The notes under the pieces: model-generated
Seen by the model: only the letters and a program-made list of their open reading frames with translations
Told to the model about the DNA's origin: nothing
Database searches by the model: none
Assembly (NCBI RefSeq): GCF_902459525.1
Contig: NZ_LR699166.1
Coordinates: 969,501-1,033,500 of the forward strand
Direction: 5' to 3'
Origin: Sideroxydans sp. CL21
GTDB lineage: Bacteria > Pseudomonadota > Gammaproteobacteria > Burkholderiales > Gallionellaceae
DNA length: 64,000 bases
Translations under genes and position numbers: made by a program
Shown here: positions 42,372 through 53,282 of the stretch, piece after piece
Layout: each line of letters starts with the position of its first letter
Numbering within the stretch: the stretch's first letter is position 1

Positions 42372-43181
42372 ATGCTTGGCAAAGGAATAATACGTCTGCT
42401 TTTGTTACTGCTTCTGGTCATGAATGGAGTGAGCGGGCAGGCTGCCGAGGGTAATAACGATTATCGTCTGGGTGCCGGAGATACGATGCACATAGTAGTT
42501 TTCCAGAACCCGGATTTGACGACTGAAGTGCGGGTTTCGGAAAGCGGCGAAATCTCCTACCCATTGCTGGGTTCGGTCGAGTTGGGCGGAATGACGATAA
42601 CCGCAGCTGAGAAAAAAATAGCCAGCTTGCTCAAGGATGGAAAATTCGTCCAGCAACCCCAAGTCAACATCGTGCTGACGCAGGTCCGTGGCAATCAGGT
42701 ATCGGTGCTGGGACAGGTGAACAGGCCGGGTCGCTATCCGCTGGAAACATTCACAATTCATGTTTCCGACATACTGGCTGTGGCAGGAGGTGCAACAGGA
42801 ACGGGTTCGGACAACGTTATTTTGACCGGCACCCGCAACGGCAAACTATTCCGCAAGGAAATCGATATTCCCAGCTTGTTTCTGGACGACAAGCGCAGTG
42901 ACGATGTGCTGGTGGAAGGCGGTGACATCATCTACGTGCATCGTGCCCCGATGTATTACATCTACGGTGAAGTTCAGCGACCGGGTTCATACCGCGTGGA
43001 ACGCAATATGACCCTGATGCAGGCGCTTGCCCAGGGTGGTGGCCCGACGCTGCGCGGTACGCAGAGGAACATCAAAATATTCCGGCGTGGCGGGAGTGGC
43101 AAGCTGGATGAAATCTCCCTGGATCTGACTGCGCCGGTCAATAACGACGATGTTCTCTATGTACGCGAAAGCCTTTTTTAA
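42372..43181 (+). CDS. epsE: Polysaccharide export protein EpsE (Wza-like)
   Basis: ATG 42372 behind ACGGAGATTTC is preferred to an upstream ATG at 42330; 269 residues. Signal peptide (LLLLLLLVMNGVSGQAAE), then a poly-export domain (about 25-105, YRLGAGDTMHIVVFQNPDLTTEVRV) and SLBB repeats (NQVSVLGQVNRPGRYPL; MYYIYGEVQRPGSYRVE). This is the periplasmic/outer membrane channel that passes polymer to the cell surface, working with the chain-length protein encoded 24 bp downstream. Confidence 0.92.
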   Translation: MLGKGIIRLLLLLLLVMNGVSGQAAEGNNDYRLGAGDTMHIVVFQNPDLTTEVRVSESGEISYPLLGSVELGGMTITAAEKKIASLLKDGKFVQQPQVNIVLTQVRGNQVSVLGQVNRPGRYPLETFTIHVSDILAVAGGATGTGSDNVILTGTRNGKLFRKEIDIPSLFLDDKRSDDVLVEGGDIIYVHRAPMYYIYGEVQRPGSYRVERNMTLMQALAQGGGPTLRGTQRNIKIFRRGGSGKLDEISLDLTAPVNNDDVLYVRESLF

Positions 43182-43205
43182 GGCAAAAATATTGCCGGTA
43201 TCCAA

Positions 43206-44639
43206 ATGAACATTCACCAGTTTCTTATCATTCTTCTGGCACGTTACAAGATTGCACTTTATGTGTTGCTTGCTACTGTAACTGTCGCTTTTGCAGTAAC
43301 CCTACTGATGCCGGATAAATACGTCGCGTCTACTTCAGTACTGCTGGATGTCAAAACGCCTGATCCGCTGGTTGGCATGGCAATGGCAGGCATGGCCATG
43401 CCAAGCTACATGGCTACCCAGACCGATATCATAACCAGCGAGAGAGTTGCGCAAGGCGCGGTCAAACTGCTCAAACTCGACGAAAGCCCGCAGGTCAGAG
43501 AACAGTGGCGCAAGGCAACACAAGGAAAGGGTCAACTGGTCACGTGGTTGGGGAGCCTGCTATCCAAGAAGCTCGAAGTCAAACCTTCCCGCGACAGCAA
43601 TGTGATCGACATTTCCTTCTCGTCGGACGATCCGGCTTTTGCCGCAGTGGCAGCCAATGCCTTTGCCCAAGCCTACATCAACACCAACCTCGAGTTGAAA
43701 GTTGAACCGGCCCGGCAATATGCACAGTGGTTCCAGGTGAAAGTCGCGACCTTGCGTTCGGAACTGGAAAATGCCCAGTCGAGACTGTCGGCATATCAAA
43801 AACAAACTGGATTGGTATCGACCGACATCAGAATGCAAAATGTGGAAAGTACCAAGATCGCCGAACTTTCAGGCCAGTTGGTTGTGTCCGAGGGCCAAAC
43901 AGCGGATACCGAAAGCAAGAAAAAGCATGCAGGCACCGGCGACACCTTGGCCGATGTCATGCAAAACCCGGTCATCCTGAGTCTCAAATCGGAACTGATC
44001 AAGCAAGAAGGAAAGTTGCAGGAAGCAAGTCTCAACCTCGGTCAAAACAATCCCCAATATCAGGCGATGGAAAGCCAAATCGCATCGCTCAAGCAGAAGA
44101 TGGCAGAAGAAACCAAGAAAATTCTTGACAGCATTAACACCGCGAACAGCGTCAACATGCAAAAGCGGTCCGAATTGAAGGCCGCCATAGAGTCTCACAA
44201 GCAACAAGTCATGGAAGACAGCGGGCAGCGTGACCAGATTGCCGTGCTGGAAAGAGATGTGGAGTCGGCACAGAAAGCCTATGACACTGTGGTGCAGCGA
44301 TATACGGAAAGCAATCTACAAAGCCAATCCAACCAGACCAACATTACGGTACTTACGCCGGCTTCGGAGCCCCTCGCGCGTTCTTCCCCTAGCATGTTCA
44401 AGAATCTGTTAATCGCAGTATTCATGGGGACATTGTTGGGAGTGGGCGGGGCATTTGTTGCTGAAATGCTGGATCAACGCGTTAGAACAGGCGAATCGCT
44501 GGGGTCTGCGACAGGCGTACCCGTACTGGTTCAGTTCAAAAAGGATTCGAAACCACTCGGTATCAGGGGGTGGATGAAAAAAATGGCCGGTGCGGTGAAG
44601 ATAAGGCCGCGGTTTCGCAAGGCCGTAACGGTAGTTTAA
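43206..44639 (+). CDS. epsF: Chain-length determinant protein EpsF (Wzz family)
   Basis: 477 residues. N-terminal helix (about 14-34) and a C-terminal helix (FKNLLIAVFMGTLLGVGGAFVAE, about 398-420) flank a large periplasmic coiled-coil region with SRLSAYQKQTGLVSTD and Gln/Lys/Glu-rich helices. This is the Wzz/PCP-2 architecture without the cytoplasmic kinase, which is supplied by the separate EpsG. It sets polymer length and links the polymerase to the export channel. Confidence 0.92.
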   Translation: MNIHQFLIILLARYKIALYVLLATVTVAFAVTLLMPDKYVASTSVLLDVKTPDPLVGMAMAGMAMPSYMATQTDIITSERVAQGAVKLLKLDESPQVREQWRKATQGKGQLVTWLGSLLSKKLEVKPSRDSNVIDISFSSDDPAFAAVAANAFAQAYINTNLELKVEPARQYAQWFQVKVATLRSELENAQSRLSAYQKQTGLVSTDIRMQNVESTKIAELSGQLVVSEGQTADTESKKKHAGTGDTLADVMQNPVILSLKSELIKQEGKLQEASLNLGQNNPQYQAMESQIASLKQKMAEETKKILDSINTANSVNMQKRSELKAAIESHKQQVMEDSGQRDQIAVLERDVESAQKAYDTVVQRYTESNLQSQSNQTNITVLTPASEPLARSSPSMFKNLLIAVFMGTLLGVGGAFVAEMLDQRVRTGESLGSATGVPVLVQFKKDSKPLGIRGWMKKMAGAVKIRPRFRKAVTVV

Positions 44640-44801
44640 GGAAGCTCAGATTGAATTTCCGTTCGTGGCGAGCCCGGTGAAGCAACTGATGAAGCGACCA
44701 GCCATCTGACCAAGCCGTCAAAGACACTTGCAGGGTCGTTGCTCATGTCGAACCACGATCGAATTAAAAAGTGAACGCGTATTTGAATTCTCGAGATCAA
44801 A

Positions 44802-45674
44802 ATGAACGACTTAAACATGCAGATGAAATCAGAATTGAAATCCGAACGGTCGATTGGAGCGATCCTGATCGATTCCGGAAAGCTTTCCATCAACGATGCG
44901 GAGCAAATACTGCATTTGCAAAAATCGGAAAATCTACGCTTCGGTGATGCCGGAATAAAATTGGGACTGTTGTCTGAAGTGGATATCCAGCGTGCACTTG
45001 CGCATCAGTACGACTATCCCTATTTGCTTAAAGGCGACGGAGCCGTCTCCGAGACGCTCGTGGCTGCCTACAATCCTTTCTGCCACCAAGTCGAGTCGTT
45101 GCGCACCTTGCGCAGCCAGCTCATGCTCAGACGGTTTACCGGTCAGCCCAATCGAAAAATGCTGTCTGTCGTCAGTCCGGGCCGGGGTGAAGGGCGCAGC
45201 TATCTTGCAGCCAATCTGGCGGTGGTATTTTCCCAATTGGGCGAGCGCACCCTGTTGATCGATGCCGATATGCGCAACCCCTGCCAGCACGATCTGTTCA
45301 AACTGGAAAATCGTCGGGGATTCTCATCAGTGCTTGCAGGCCGGGATGATTTGCAGGCCGTGCAACGAGTCAACAATTTTGTCGATCTTTCCGTATTGAC
45401 TTCCGGCGCAACGCCCCCGAATCCGCAGGAACTTCTGGGACGGTCTGCCTTGACACACTTGCTGCACAGCCTTAATGAAGCGTTTGATGTGATTCTGATT
45501 GATACGCCGGCCGCAACGGAATTTGCAGACGCTCATATGCTTGCCGCCAGAGCCGGTGCTGCGATGGTTGTGGCTCGCAAGAATTTTACACAGCTCGAAC
45601 TGGTGCGCCAACAGACGGAAAACATGGCTCAGTCAGGCATAGAAGTGGTCGGCTCTGTGTTGAGCGAGTTTTAA
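44802..45674 (+). CDS. epsG: Chain-length-associated tyrosine kinase EpsG
   Basis: 290 residues. An N-terminal segment (about 15-85, SIGAILIDSGKLSINDAEQILHLQ) resembles the GspE-II N-domain. The BY-kinase core has the P-loop PGRGEGRS with Arg instead of the usual Lys before Ser, Walker A' LLIDADMRNP and Walker B VILIDTPA. It regulates polymer assembly through cycles of phosphorylation with EpsF. The gene ends with VGSVLSEF and lacks a Tyr-rich tail, as usual for the EpsG group. A 160-bp interval separates it from epsF. Confidence 0.88.
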   Translation: MNDLNMQMKSELKSERSIGAILIDSGKLSINDAEQILHLQKSENLRFGDAGIKLGLLSEVDIQRALAHQYDYPYLLKGDGAVSETLVAAYNPFCHQVESLRTLRSQLMLRRFTGQPNRKMLSVVSPGRGEGRSYLAANLAVVFSQLGERTLLIDADMRNPCQHDLFKLENRRGFSSVLAGRDDLQAVQRVNNFVDLSVLTSGATPPNPQELLGRSALTHLLHSLNEAFDVILIDTPAATEFADAHMLAARAGAAMVVARKNFTQLELVRQQTENMAQSGIEVVGSVLSEF

Positions 45675-45700
45675 CAAATCCAACCGGAATCAGACTTACT

Positions 45701-46576
45701 GTGACAACGCTCTCCAAACCAATGCCGGATGTAATGTGGAAATCTTCATGGCCGATTTTGCTCGGGCTGTGCGTCCTGTACTTACCCACTATATATACCT
45801 TTGCAAAGACCGTCTGGCAAAGCGAGGATCAGGCTCACGCTCCGATAATCCTGATGGCAGTGACTTTCATTTTTTGGCAAAAACGCGATTACCTGATAGG
45901 AGAAACACAACAGAAGCTGAATCCGGTTATCGGGTGGATGATGTTGCTATTCGGGCTGCTGCTGTACGTGATCGGACGCACGCAGGGAGTGAGGCTATTC
46001 GAAATTGGTTCGCTGGTGCCGGTATTGATCGGAAGCCTGTTGATTACGCGGGGCACCGCGACTATCAAGAAGCTTTGGTTTCCGCTGCTATATTTGCTGT
46101 TCGTAATCCCGTTGCCTGGCGCATTGGTGGACGCACTTACAGGACCACTCAAGCAACAAATTTCCGAGTTGGTCGAGATGCTTCTTTATTGGGCGGGCTA
46201 CCCGATTGCCCGCAGCGGGGTAACGCTTTCCATCGGCCCTTACCAGTTGCTGGTGGCAGACGCTTGCTCCGGCCTGAATTCCATGTTTTCACTTTCGGCC
46301 ATGGGTCTTCTTTATCTTTACATCATGCGCTACCGCAGTTGGGTACGAAATGGCGTGATGATTGCCAGTCTTCTGCCTATTGCATTTTTCGCCAATACAT
46401 TGCGAGTGATTATCCTGGTGTTGATCACCTATCACTTTGGCGATGAAGTCGGACAGGGGTTCATTCACAAATTTGCAGGGGTGCTGTTGTTTTTCGCCTC
46501 TTTGGTTCTTCTATTTTTACTCGACGTCTTTCTCGGCTGGATATTGCCGAAATACACAAAAGCTGAATCGAGATGA
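45701..46576 (+). CDS. xrtB: Exosortase B
   Basis: 291 residues from a GTG (ATG 45722 possible). About eight membrane helices. The catalytic triad is C189 in ADACSGLNS, R235 in ANTLRVI and H256 in FIHKFAG. Exosortase B handles PEP-CTERM proteins and is always tied to an Eps-type polysaccharide locus, as here. No PEP-CTERM protein is encoded in the window, so its substrates are elsewhere. The stop overlaps the start of epsI (ATGA). Confidence 0.92.
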   Translation: MTTLSKPMPDVMWKSSWPILLGLCVLYLPTIYTFAKTVWQSEDQAHAPIILMAVTFIFWQKRDYLIGETQQKLNPVIGWMMLLFGLLLYVIGRTQGVRLFEIGSLVPVLIGSLLITRGTATIKKLWFPLLYLLFVIPLPGALVDALTGPLKQQISELVEMLLYWAGYPIARSGVTLSIGPYQLLVADACSGLNSMFSLSAMGLLYLYIMRYRSWVRNGVMIASLLPIAFFANTLRVIILVLITYHFGDEVGQGFIHKFAGVLLFFASLVLLFLLDVFLGWILPKYTKAESR

Positions 46577-47286
46577 AAAATATACCTGTAAAAAATTTGT
46601 TGATTGGTTTGGTCATGGCTATTGCTGCAATCATAGCATTGACATACAAACCTGCCACACTGGCTGCACAGCAGGTGCCGAAAATCGATTTGGAAACCAT
46701 GATTCCGAAACAGTTTGGGGACTGGCATCTGGATGAGTCTCTTATGCCTTTGCGCGCCAGCCCTGACCAGGAAGAAGCGCTAAAGAAAATATACAGCCAG
46801 ATTCTCACCCGTACGTATGTCAGCAGTCTAGGTCAAAAAGTCATGCTTTCGGTTGTGTATGGCGATGGAATAGACCGCCAATTGGATGTGCATAGACCGG
46901 AAGTCTGCTATGCAGCGCAGGGATTTCAGGTTTCGCGTTACACCGATCAAGTTATTCATACACTGTTCGGAGGCCTGTCTGTACGAAGGCTGGTTGCGAC
47001 GAATGGGCAGCGCATAGAGCCGATCAGCTACTGGATCAAGGTTGGCGATAAAGCCGTAAGCAGTTCGTTTGAGCGCAAGCTGCAAAAAATAAAGCAAGGA
47101 CTCACCGGACAAGCCGACTCGGGCATGCTGGCGCGCGTTTCTTCCATCGAGACCAACCAAGTGTTGGCCTATACAGAACAGGAAATTTTTATCAATGACA
47201 TGCTGCAGGCAATGCCGGAAGAGCAGCGTAAGCAACTGATAGGCGACCAACTACCGGAATTAACTATTGCAAAGGATATCAAATGA
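46573..47286 (+). CDS. epsI: Exosortase-associated protein EpsI
   Basis: 237 residues; start overlaps xrtB and stop overlaps gmd, both as ATGA, showing tight coupling. N-terminal anchor helix (about 8-27), then the DUF3485/EpsI domain with [37 protein letters not shown] and a C-terminal helical part. In many exosortases EpsI is fused to the enzyme; here it is separate, as is usual for B-type. It is needed with XrtB for processing or polymer export, mechanism unknown. Confidence 0.9.
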   Translation: MKNIPVKNLLIGLVMAIAAIIALTYKPATLAAQQVPKIDLETMIPKQFGDWHLDESLMPLRASPDQEEALKKIYSQILTRTYVSSLGQKVMLSVVYGDGIDRQLDVHRPEVCYAAQGFQVSRYTDQVIHTLFGGLSVRRLVATNGQRIEPISYWIKVGDKAVSSSFERKLQKIKQGLTGQADSGMLARVSSIETNQVLAYTEQEIFINDMLQAMPEEQRKQLIGDQLPELTIAKDIK

Positions 47287-48368
47287 ACAGGATCGCCCTC
47301 ATCACGGGGATTACAGGACAGGATGGCGCTTATCTCGCCGAGTTTCTGCTGAAAAAAGGCTACATCGTGCACGGCATCAAACGCCGTGCTTCCCTGTTCA
47401 ATACCGACCGCATTGATCATCTGTATCAGGATCCCCACGTCAGCAACCGCAACTTCATTTTGCATTATGGCGACATGACGGATTCCAGCAGCCTGACCCG
47501 CATCGTTCAACAGGTTCAGCCGGACGAGATATACAACCTTGCCGCACAAAGCCACGTGGCGGTTTCATTTGAAGAACCGGAATACACCGCCAACTCCGAT
47601 GCATTGGGTGCCTTGCGCGTGCTGGAGGCCATCCGTATTCTTGGTCTGGAAAAGAAGACCCGTTTCTATCAGGCATCCACTTCCGAGCTATACGGTCTGG
47701 TGCAGGAAACACCGCAAAAGGAAACTACCCCGTTCTATCCGCGTTCACCCTACGCGGTAGCCAAGCTCTACGCCTACTGGATTACCGTCAATTACCGCGA
47801 AGCGTACGGAATGTATGCCTGCAACGGCATCCTGTTCAATCACGAATCGCCGGTACGTGGCGAGACCTTCGTCACGCGGAAGATTACCCGTGCCTTGTCG
47901 CGCATCAAACTGGGACTCCAAGACTGTCTCTATCTAGGCAATTTAAATTCCCTGCGCGACTGGGGGCATGCCAAAGACTATGTCGAGATGCAATGGTTGA
48001 TGTTGCAGCAGGACAAACCGGACGACTTTGTGATTGCCACCGGCGTCCAATACAGTGTGCGCGATTTCGTCAATACTGCAGCAAGGGAACTGGATATGGT
48101 CATCTTCTGGCGCGGTGAGGGAGCGGAAGAAAAGGGTTACGACGTTTCAGGCAAATGTATCGTTGCTGTCGATCCGCGCTACTTCCGCCCCACCGAAGTC
48201 GAAACATTGTTGGGCGACGCCAGCAAAGCCAGGGAAAAACTTGGCTGGACTCCCAGGATCAGTTTTAGAGAACTCGTCAGCGAGATGGTGCGCGAAGATC
48301 TGAAATCCTCCGAGCGCGACGAGCTGGTCAAAAAACACGGCTACCCCGCTTTCGATTATCACGAATAA
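47283..48368 (+). CDS. gmd: GDP-mannose 4,6-dehydratase
   Basis: 361 residues, full length. NADP-binding loop [16 protein letters not shown] at the N-terminus, [15 protein letters not shown], catalytic STSELYG and [10 protein letters not shown] (Tyr/Lys), and the [16 protein letters not shown] motif of GMD. It makes GDP-4-keto-6-deoxymannose from GDP-mannose; the next gene converts this to GDP-L-fucose. The pair shows that the exopolysaccharide contains fucose or a related 6-deoxyhexose. Confidence 0.96.
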   Translation: MNRIALITGITGQDGAYLAEFLLKKGYIVHGIKRRASLFNTDRIDHLYQDPHVSNRNFILHYGDMTDSSSLTRIVQQVQPDEIYNLAAQSHVAVSFEEPEYTANSDALGALRVLEAIRILGLEKKTRFYQASTSELYGLVQETPQKETTPFYPRSPYAVAKLYAYWITVNYREAYGMYACNGILFNHESPVRGETFVTRKITRALSRIKLGLQDCLYLGNLNSLRDWGHAKDYVEMQWLMLQQDKPDDFVIATGVQYSVRDFVNTAARELDMVIFWRGEGAEEKGYDVSGKCIVAVDPRYFRPTEVETLLGDASKAREKLGWTPRISFRELVSEMVREDLKSSERDELVKKHGYPAFDYHE

Positions 48369-48372
48369 ATCA

Positions 48373-49365
48373 ATGGACCTGGACGCCAAAATTTATGTTG
48401 CAGGACATCACGGGTTGGTGGGTTCTGCCCTGATGCGTAACCTGTGGGACAAGGGCTACAACAACCTCATCACCTGCACTCACGATGAGCTGGATCTGGC
48501 CGACCAGGCGGCGGTGCGTGAATTCTTCGCGCAGGAAAAGCCGGAATATGTATTTCTCGCCGCTGCCAAAGTCGGGGGCATTCATGCCAACAACACCTAT
48601 CCGGCAGAATTCATCCAGCAAAACCTTGCGATTCAGACCAACGTTATTCACGAGTCCTGGCGCAACAATGTGCAGCGCCTGCTATTTCTTGGCTCCTCCT
48701 GTATCTATCCGCGTGACTGCCCGCAGCCAATGAAAGAGGAATACCTGCTGACCGGCCCGCTGGAACCAACGAATCGTCCTTATGCATTGGCCAAGATCGC
48801 CGGTATCGAGATGTGCTGGAGCTACAACCGGCAATACGGCACCCGCTTCCTCGCCGTTATGCCTACCAATCTGTATGGGCCAGGCGACAATTACCATCCC
48901 GAAAACTCCCACGTCATCCCCGCGCTCATCCGCAAGTTCCACGAAGCCAAGCTCAATAACGCATCCAGTGTCACGGTTTGGGGCACCGGCACGCCCAGGC
49001 GCGAATTCATGTACAGCGAAGACATGGCCGATGCCTGCATTTATTTGATGAACCTGCCTGATGCACAGTTCACCCCGCTGCTGGGGCAGGATCGCAACGA
49101 CGGCTTGCCGCCGCTCATGAATATCGGCGTCGGGCAGGACCTGACCATTCGAGAATTGGCCGAAACGATCAAAAACGTGGTGGGATTCACTGGAGAAATC
49201 ATCTTCGATAGCACGAAACCCGATGGTCCTAAGCGCAAGCTGATGAAGGTGGATCGGCTGCATGCCATGGGTTGGCAGGCAGCGACGGAACTTGCCGACG
49301 GCCTGGAGCTGGCCTATCAGGATTTTGAATCACGATTTCCCACGCAGTCATTGGTTGGTGTGTGA
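48373..49365 (+). CDS. fcl: GDP-L-fucose synthase
   Basis: 330 residues. NADP loop [18 protein letters not shown] with catalytic Ser, PYALAKIAG with Tyr/Lys, and [30 protein letters not shown] typical of the epimerase-reductase WcaG/Fcl. It turns GDP-4-keto-6-deoxymannose into GDP-L-fucose with NADPH. It follows gmd by 4 bp and its stop overlaps the flippase start (ATGA). Confidence 0.96.
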   Translation: MDLDAKIYVAGHHGLVGSALMRNLWDKGYNNLITCTHDELDLADQAAVREFFAQEKPEYVFLAAAKVGGIHANNTYPAEFIQQNLAIQTNVIHESWRNNVQRLLFLGSSCIYPRDCPQPMKEEYLLTGPLEPTNRPYALAKIAGIEMCWSYNRQYGTRFLAVMPTNLYGPGDNYHPENSHVIPALIRKFHEAKLNNASSVTVWGTGTPRREFMYSEDMADACIYLMNLPDAQFTPLLGQDRNDGLPPLMNIGVGQDLTIRELAETIKNVVGFTGEIIFDSTKPDGPKRKLMKVDRLHAMGWQAATELADGLELAYQDFESRFPTQSLVGV

Positions 49366-50879
49366 TGACTGCAACCAATCCCAGCCTGCTGCATCGCAGC
49401 TTGCATGCGCTCAAATGGAACTATTTGGGTACTCTGGTCCGGATTGGCACGCAATTCATCCTCGGTATTGTCCTCGCGCGTTTGCTTGGACCTGAACCGT
49501 TCGGCCTGGTGGCCATAGCATGGCTGATTCTTGGATTGGGCAATCTGGTTGCGGATTTCGGACTGGCTTCTGCTCTGGTGCAGAAGGAAACGATAACGGA
49601 TCGAGACGTCCGTTATGTGTTTACCCTGCAGATGCTGGTCGGCATTTTCATGACAGCAGGGATTGTTCTTGCGGCACCTTTGATCGCCGGCTTTTTCAAT
49701 AGTGCCGATGCCATCGCAGTTTTGCGTGCTATGGGATGCTTGTTTGTCATCCAGGCTGCCGGACAGACGGCAACATCCTTGCTGCGGCGGAATATGAATT
49801 TCAAGCCACTACAAATAATCGGGGTCGGCAGCTATCTTTTCAGCTATGTGGGATTAGGGCTACCGCTGGCATGGGGCGGGGCGGGGGTATGGTCGCTAGT
49901 CGCAGCGCAAGTTTCTCAGGCAATGATCTACTCGATCGGCGTCAATCTGCATACCCGCCATCCCTGGCTGCCGACACTTAAATCAGATGCCAGCGGAATG
50001 TTTCTGTTTGGTTCCAAAATCATGGTCAGCAATATGACCAGCTGGGGTATCAGCAATCTCGATTCGGTCATCATCGGTCGTGTTTTCGGAGCGGTTAATC
50101 TCGGTCTGTACAACCGTGGCATGAATCTTGTTTCGTCTCCCATGAATGCCTTTACTTCGACCTTGCAGGGTGTGCTTTTTCCTGCGTACTCGCGTACCAA
50201 TGGTCAGATAGACCCCGCACGGCGCGCTTACCTCGCATCAGTTGGGCTGATCGCTGTTTTGCTGATCCCGGTGTTTGCGGCAGTGGCCGTCATACCCGAT
50301 ACCGTGATCGCCGCAGTATATGGCGAACATTGGATGCAGGTTGCAGCACTGCTTACGCCGCTGGCGTTGGCCATGCCGGTCAATGCCATATTGGCTGTTG
50401 GAGGCCCGTTGATGAGTGGTCTGGGTGCAGCCGGTCGGGATGCGGCGGCACAAGCGTTGTGCGTTGTGATACTTGGCGTGGCAGTTTGGCAGGCATCTCA
50501 TGTTTCGTTGGAAATGGTGGCGTGGACAGTATTGGGGGTCTATCTGCTGCGTGCACTATTGGTTTCCTATCTGGCCCTGCAGTTGGTGGCTGGCACATGG
50601 GGACAAATCACGCGCGCTCTGACAGGTCCATTTGTATTGGGTTTGCTGGCTGCGGTGCTGGCCTGGTCGACAGATGCTTTGCTGATCAAGACGGTGCCCG
50701 GTCCGATGCTGCGCTTGTGCATTGATATCGGCTTTGTCGGCACTGTGATCGGTATTTTATTGTTGTGGCTGGGACGATATCTTCTTTCAAGCGAAACCCT
50801 GGCGGTCGCTGCAACCATCGCGGCTAAATTGCCCGCACCGTTTGCTGCGTACCTGAAAAGCTGGGAGCCTGCCAAGTGA
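49362..50879 (+). CDS. Polysaccharide flippase (Wzx-type, MOP superfamily)
   Basis: 505 residues with about 12-14 hydrophobic helices. The N-terminus ([40 protein letters not shown]) is the standard start of the PST/RfbX family. It moves lipid-linked repeat units across the inner membrane for polymerisation. Stop overlaps the GTG start of the following glycosyltransferase. Substrate specificity is not predictable. Confidence 0.92.
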   Translation: MMTATNPSLLHRSLHALKWNYLGTLVRIGTQFILGIVLARLLGPEPFGLVAIAWLILGLGNLVADFGLASALVQKETITDRDVRYVFTLQMLVGIFMTAGIVLAAPLIAGFFNSADAIAVLRAMGCLFVIQAAGQTATSLLRRNMNFKPLQIIGVGSYLFSYVGLGLPLAWGGAGVWSLVAAQVSQAMIYSIGVNLHTRHPWLPTLKSDASGMFLFGSKIMVSNMTSWGISNLDSVIIGRVFGAVNLGLYNRGMNLVSSPMNAFTSTLQGVLFPAYSRTNGQIDPARRAYLASVGLIAVLLIPVFAAVAVIPDTVIAAVYGEHWMQVAALLTPLALAMPVNAILAVGGPLMSGLGAAGRDAAAQALCVVILGVAVWQASHVSLEMVAWTVLGVYLLRALLVSYLALQLVAGTWGQITRALTGPFVLGLLAAVLAWSTDALLIKTVPGPMLRLCIDIGFVGTVIGILLLWLGRYLLSSETLAVAATIAAKLPAPFAAYLKSWEPAK

Positions 50880-52042
50880 AGCCGCAACCACACCTGATGA
50901 TCGTGACAGTGATGATGCTGCACGGTACTACTGGGGTACAAACGCATTTCAATGCGATTGCGCAATACGCCAAAGCTCATGAACTGCGAGTTAGTATCGT
51001 CGAACCACATCAGATCAATTTCTGGCTTCGCAAGATACACGGTGTGGTTGGAAGGTTGCTCAACAGGGTCAACCGCGAATGGGGTGTTCTCTTCAATAGG
51101 TTTGTCTCCCACCGATTCTTGAAATCGCTGCTACGGAATGCGCTGATCAAGTCTCAAGATAATTCGATAGTTATTTATGCCCAAGATCCACTGAGTGCCA
51201 AGGTGGCAATCGATCTGCGCAAGGAAGGATTCCAGTTCAGGCTGGTCAGCGTGATTCATTTCAATATCTCCGAAGCGCTGGAATATGTAGAGAAGGGAAT
51301 TGCCAAAGAAAACGGAAAGCTATGGCGCAGCCTGATGGCAAACGAGCGCAAAGTATTGCCAAAGCTGGATCAGGTCGTTTTCGTTTCCTATTTCATGCAA
51401 CAGGTCGTCGGCGCAAGATTGCCTGGTCTGACAGGGGTTCCCCAGACTGTCATCTCCAATTTCATTCTTTCACTAAAAGATAATTCAGTTAGCAGTATTG
51501 ATGTTTCAGGTGACATGATCGCCATAGGTACTTTGGAAGCACGCAAGAATCAGGCGTTCCTGCTTCGACTACTTGCCGAATGCAATGCGATGGGTAAACG
51601 CTACAACCTTACTGTGGTTGGCGATGGCCCAGACCGCGCAGCTCTTGAACAACAAGTCGCCAATTTGGGTTTGACCGGTCAAGTGAAATTTCTTGGCTAT
51701 CAGCCTGATGCGGCAAGTCTAATACCGGGACACAAGGCGTTTGTGCATGCCTCGCGCATGGAGAGTCAGGGCATTGTTCTGTTGGAAGCATTACGTGCCG
51801 CCGTGCCAGTATTTGCAGCACCGGTCGGAGGTATCCCGGAAGTGTTTGATGACGGGCAGGAAGGTAGCTACCTGAATCTGGATGATCCGCGCGATGCGGC
51901 AAGGAAGATCATATCGATTCTGGATGACCAACAAAAATGGCAGTACATGTCGCTATGCGCTCAGAAGACATATACCAACCGATTTCATCCTGATCTTCTG
52001 GGCAAGCGCTGGATCAATACACTGCTAGGCATGACGTCATGA
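50876..52042 (+). CDS. Glycosyltransferase family 4
   Basis: 388 residues, GTG start overlapping the flippase stop. GT-B fold: N-terminal acceptor domain with GTTGVQTHFNAIAQYA, donor domain from about 200 with AIGTLEARKNQAFLLRL, VVGDGPDRAALEQQV, FLGYQPDAAS and the ESQGIVLLEALRA nucleotide-sugar motif. It transfers one sugar from a nucleotide donor to the growing lipid-linked oligosaccharide at the cytoplasmic face. The sugar is unknown. Stop overlaps the next start (ATGA). Confidence 0.9.
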   Translation: MKPQPHLMIVTVMMLHGTTGVQTHFNAIAQYAKAHELRVSIVEPHQINFWLRKIHGVVGRLLNRVNREWGVLFNRFVSHRFLKSLLRNALIKSQDNSIVIYAQDPLSAKVAIDLRKEGFQFRLVSVIHFNISEALEYVEKGIAKENGKLWRSLMANERKVLPKLDQVVFVSYFMQQVVGARLPGLTGVPQTVISNFILSLKDNSVSSIDVSGDMIAIGTLEARKNQAFLLRLLAECNAMGKRYNLTVVGDGPDRAALEQQVANLGLTGQVKFLGYQPDAASLIPGHKAFVHASRMESQGIVLLEALRAAVPVFAAPVGGIPEVFDDGQEGSYLNLDDPRDAARKIISILDDQQKWQYMSLCAQKTYTNRFHPDLLGKRWINTLLGMTS

Positions 52043-53277
52043 AGATCGCCATCCTGGGACCCATATCTTCGACAGGGATTTCTTCTTACTTGAATGAGCC
52101 GCCACCGCCGGATTTTCCGCACGGTACCAGTGGCGCACCGCTGATGGGGACGCTCATAGGCGCCCTCCTGAATCGTGGACATCAGGTATGCGCGATTACA
52201 TACGGCGGATGGGCCACGCAGCATAACAAACCTATTGGCCTGAAGGGCACGAACTTCGAGTTCTATTGTGTACCCGTGCGTCAACATTCTGTGCGGCCCA
52301 AGAATGGGCATATCGGGCGTATTCTTGATCTTTATGCGTATGAACGAAGAACTGTTTGCAAACTGTTAACAGCCGTGAAACCGGATTTTGTGCATGCCCA
52401 CTGGACTTACGATTTCGGCATGGCGGCGATAGATAGTGGTCTGCCTTATCTGGTAACGGCGCATGACGATCCTGTGGCTGTCCTGAAGCTGTTCAAGAAT
52501 GGGTATCGTTTCGGTCGCTACCTCATGGCACGCAGTGTACTCAAGCGAGCAAAAGCTTTGAGCGCAGTATCGGGATATCTGCAGAGCAGGTTATTGAATC
52601 TTGCCAAAGCGCCGATAGAGGTTATTCCCAATCCGTTGGACCGCCGCTTCCTGGATGCATCGTCACCCAAGACGGTACCGTCTGCTTCAAAAGAACATCG
52701 CTTCGTATCTGTCATCAATGGTTGGGGAAAGATGAAGAACGCCGACAGCGCGCTGTTGGCATTTTCACTTATACGCAAACAGAGAAAAGACGTTACCTAT
52801 CATTTGTTCGGTTCTGATTTCCAGCCCGGGGGGCGTGCCCAGCGCTGGGCAGAGGCAGAGGGATTGACTGAGGGTTTAGAGTTTCGCGGTCCGGTGCCGC
52901 ATGTGCAACTGATCGAAGAGTTGAAGGCCGCAAGCATCATGCTTCACCCATCACGCATCGAGTCTTGTCCAATGGGGATAGCCGAAGCAATGGCGCTTGG
53001 CCTGCCTGTGGTCGGAGGCTGTGATAGCGGTGGTGTGGCCTGGATGATTGCCGATGGTGGATTGACAGTTGATATCAATCGCCCCGAAGAAATCGCCAAA
53101 GCTGCGCTGCAACTGATTTCTGACGACGCACTCTATCAACAATGTTCTAAGGCCGCGACCAAGCGCGTGCAGCAATTTGCACCTGAGGTAGTGATCACTC
53201 AATATGAAGCGCTTTACCAAAGAGTACTGGAGGAAAAAATCGGATCGCTCCTTCCTGAATACGCGATACGGGAGTAA
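52039..53277 (+). CDS. Glycosyltransferase family 4
   Basis: 412 residues. Begins MKIAILGPISSTGISSYL with a long acceptor-binding half (DFVHAHWTYDFGMAAIDSGLPYLVTAHDDP) and a donor half with VINGWGKMKNADSALLAF, EGLEFRGPVPHVQLIEEL and the ESCPMGIAEAMALGLPVVG motif. A second GT4 enzyme of the same repeat-unit pathway, distinct from its neighbour. It is 5 bp from the acyltransferase gene downstream. Confidence 0.9.
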   Translation: MKIAILGPISSTGISSYLNEPPPPDFPHGTSGAPLMGTLIGALLNRGHQVCAITYGGWATQHNKPIGLKGTNFEFYCVPVRQHSVRPKNGHIGRILDLYAYERRTVCKLLTAVKPDFVHAHWTYDFGMAAIDSGLPYLVTAHDDPVAVLKLFKNGYRFGRYLMARSVLKRAKALSAVSGYLQSRLLNLAKAPIEVIPNPLDRRFLDASSPKTVPSASKEHRFVSVINGWGKMKNADSALLAFSLIRKQRKDVTYHLFGSDFQPGGRAQRWAEAEGLTEGLEFRGPVPHVQLIEELKAASIMLHPSRIESCPMGIAEAMALGLPVVGGCDSGGVAWMIADGGLTVDINRPEEIAKAALQLISDDALYQQCSKAATKRVQQFAPEVVITQYEALYQRVLEEKIGSLLPEYAIRE

Positions 53278-53282
53278 GGCGC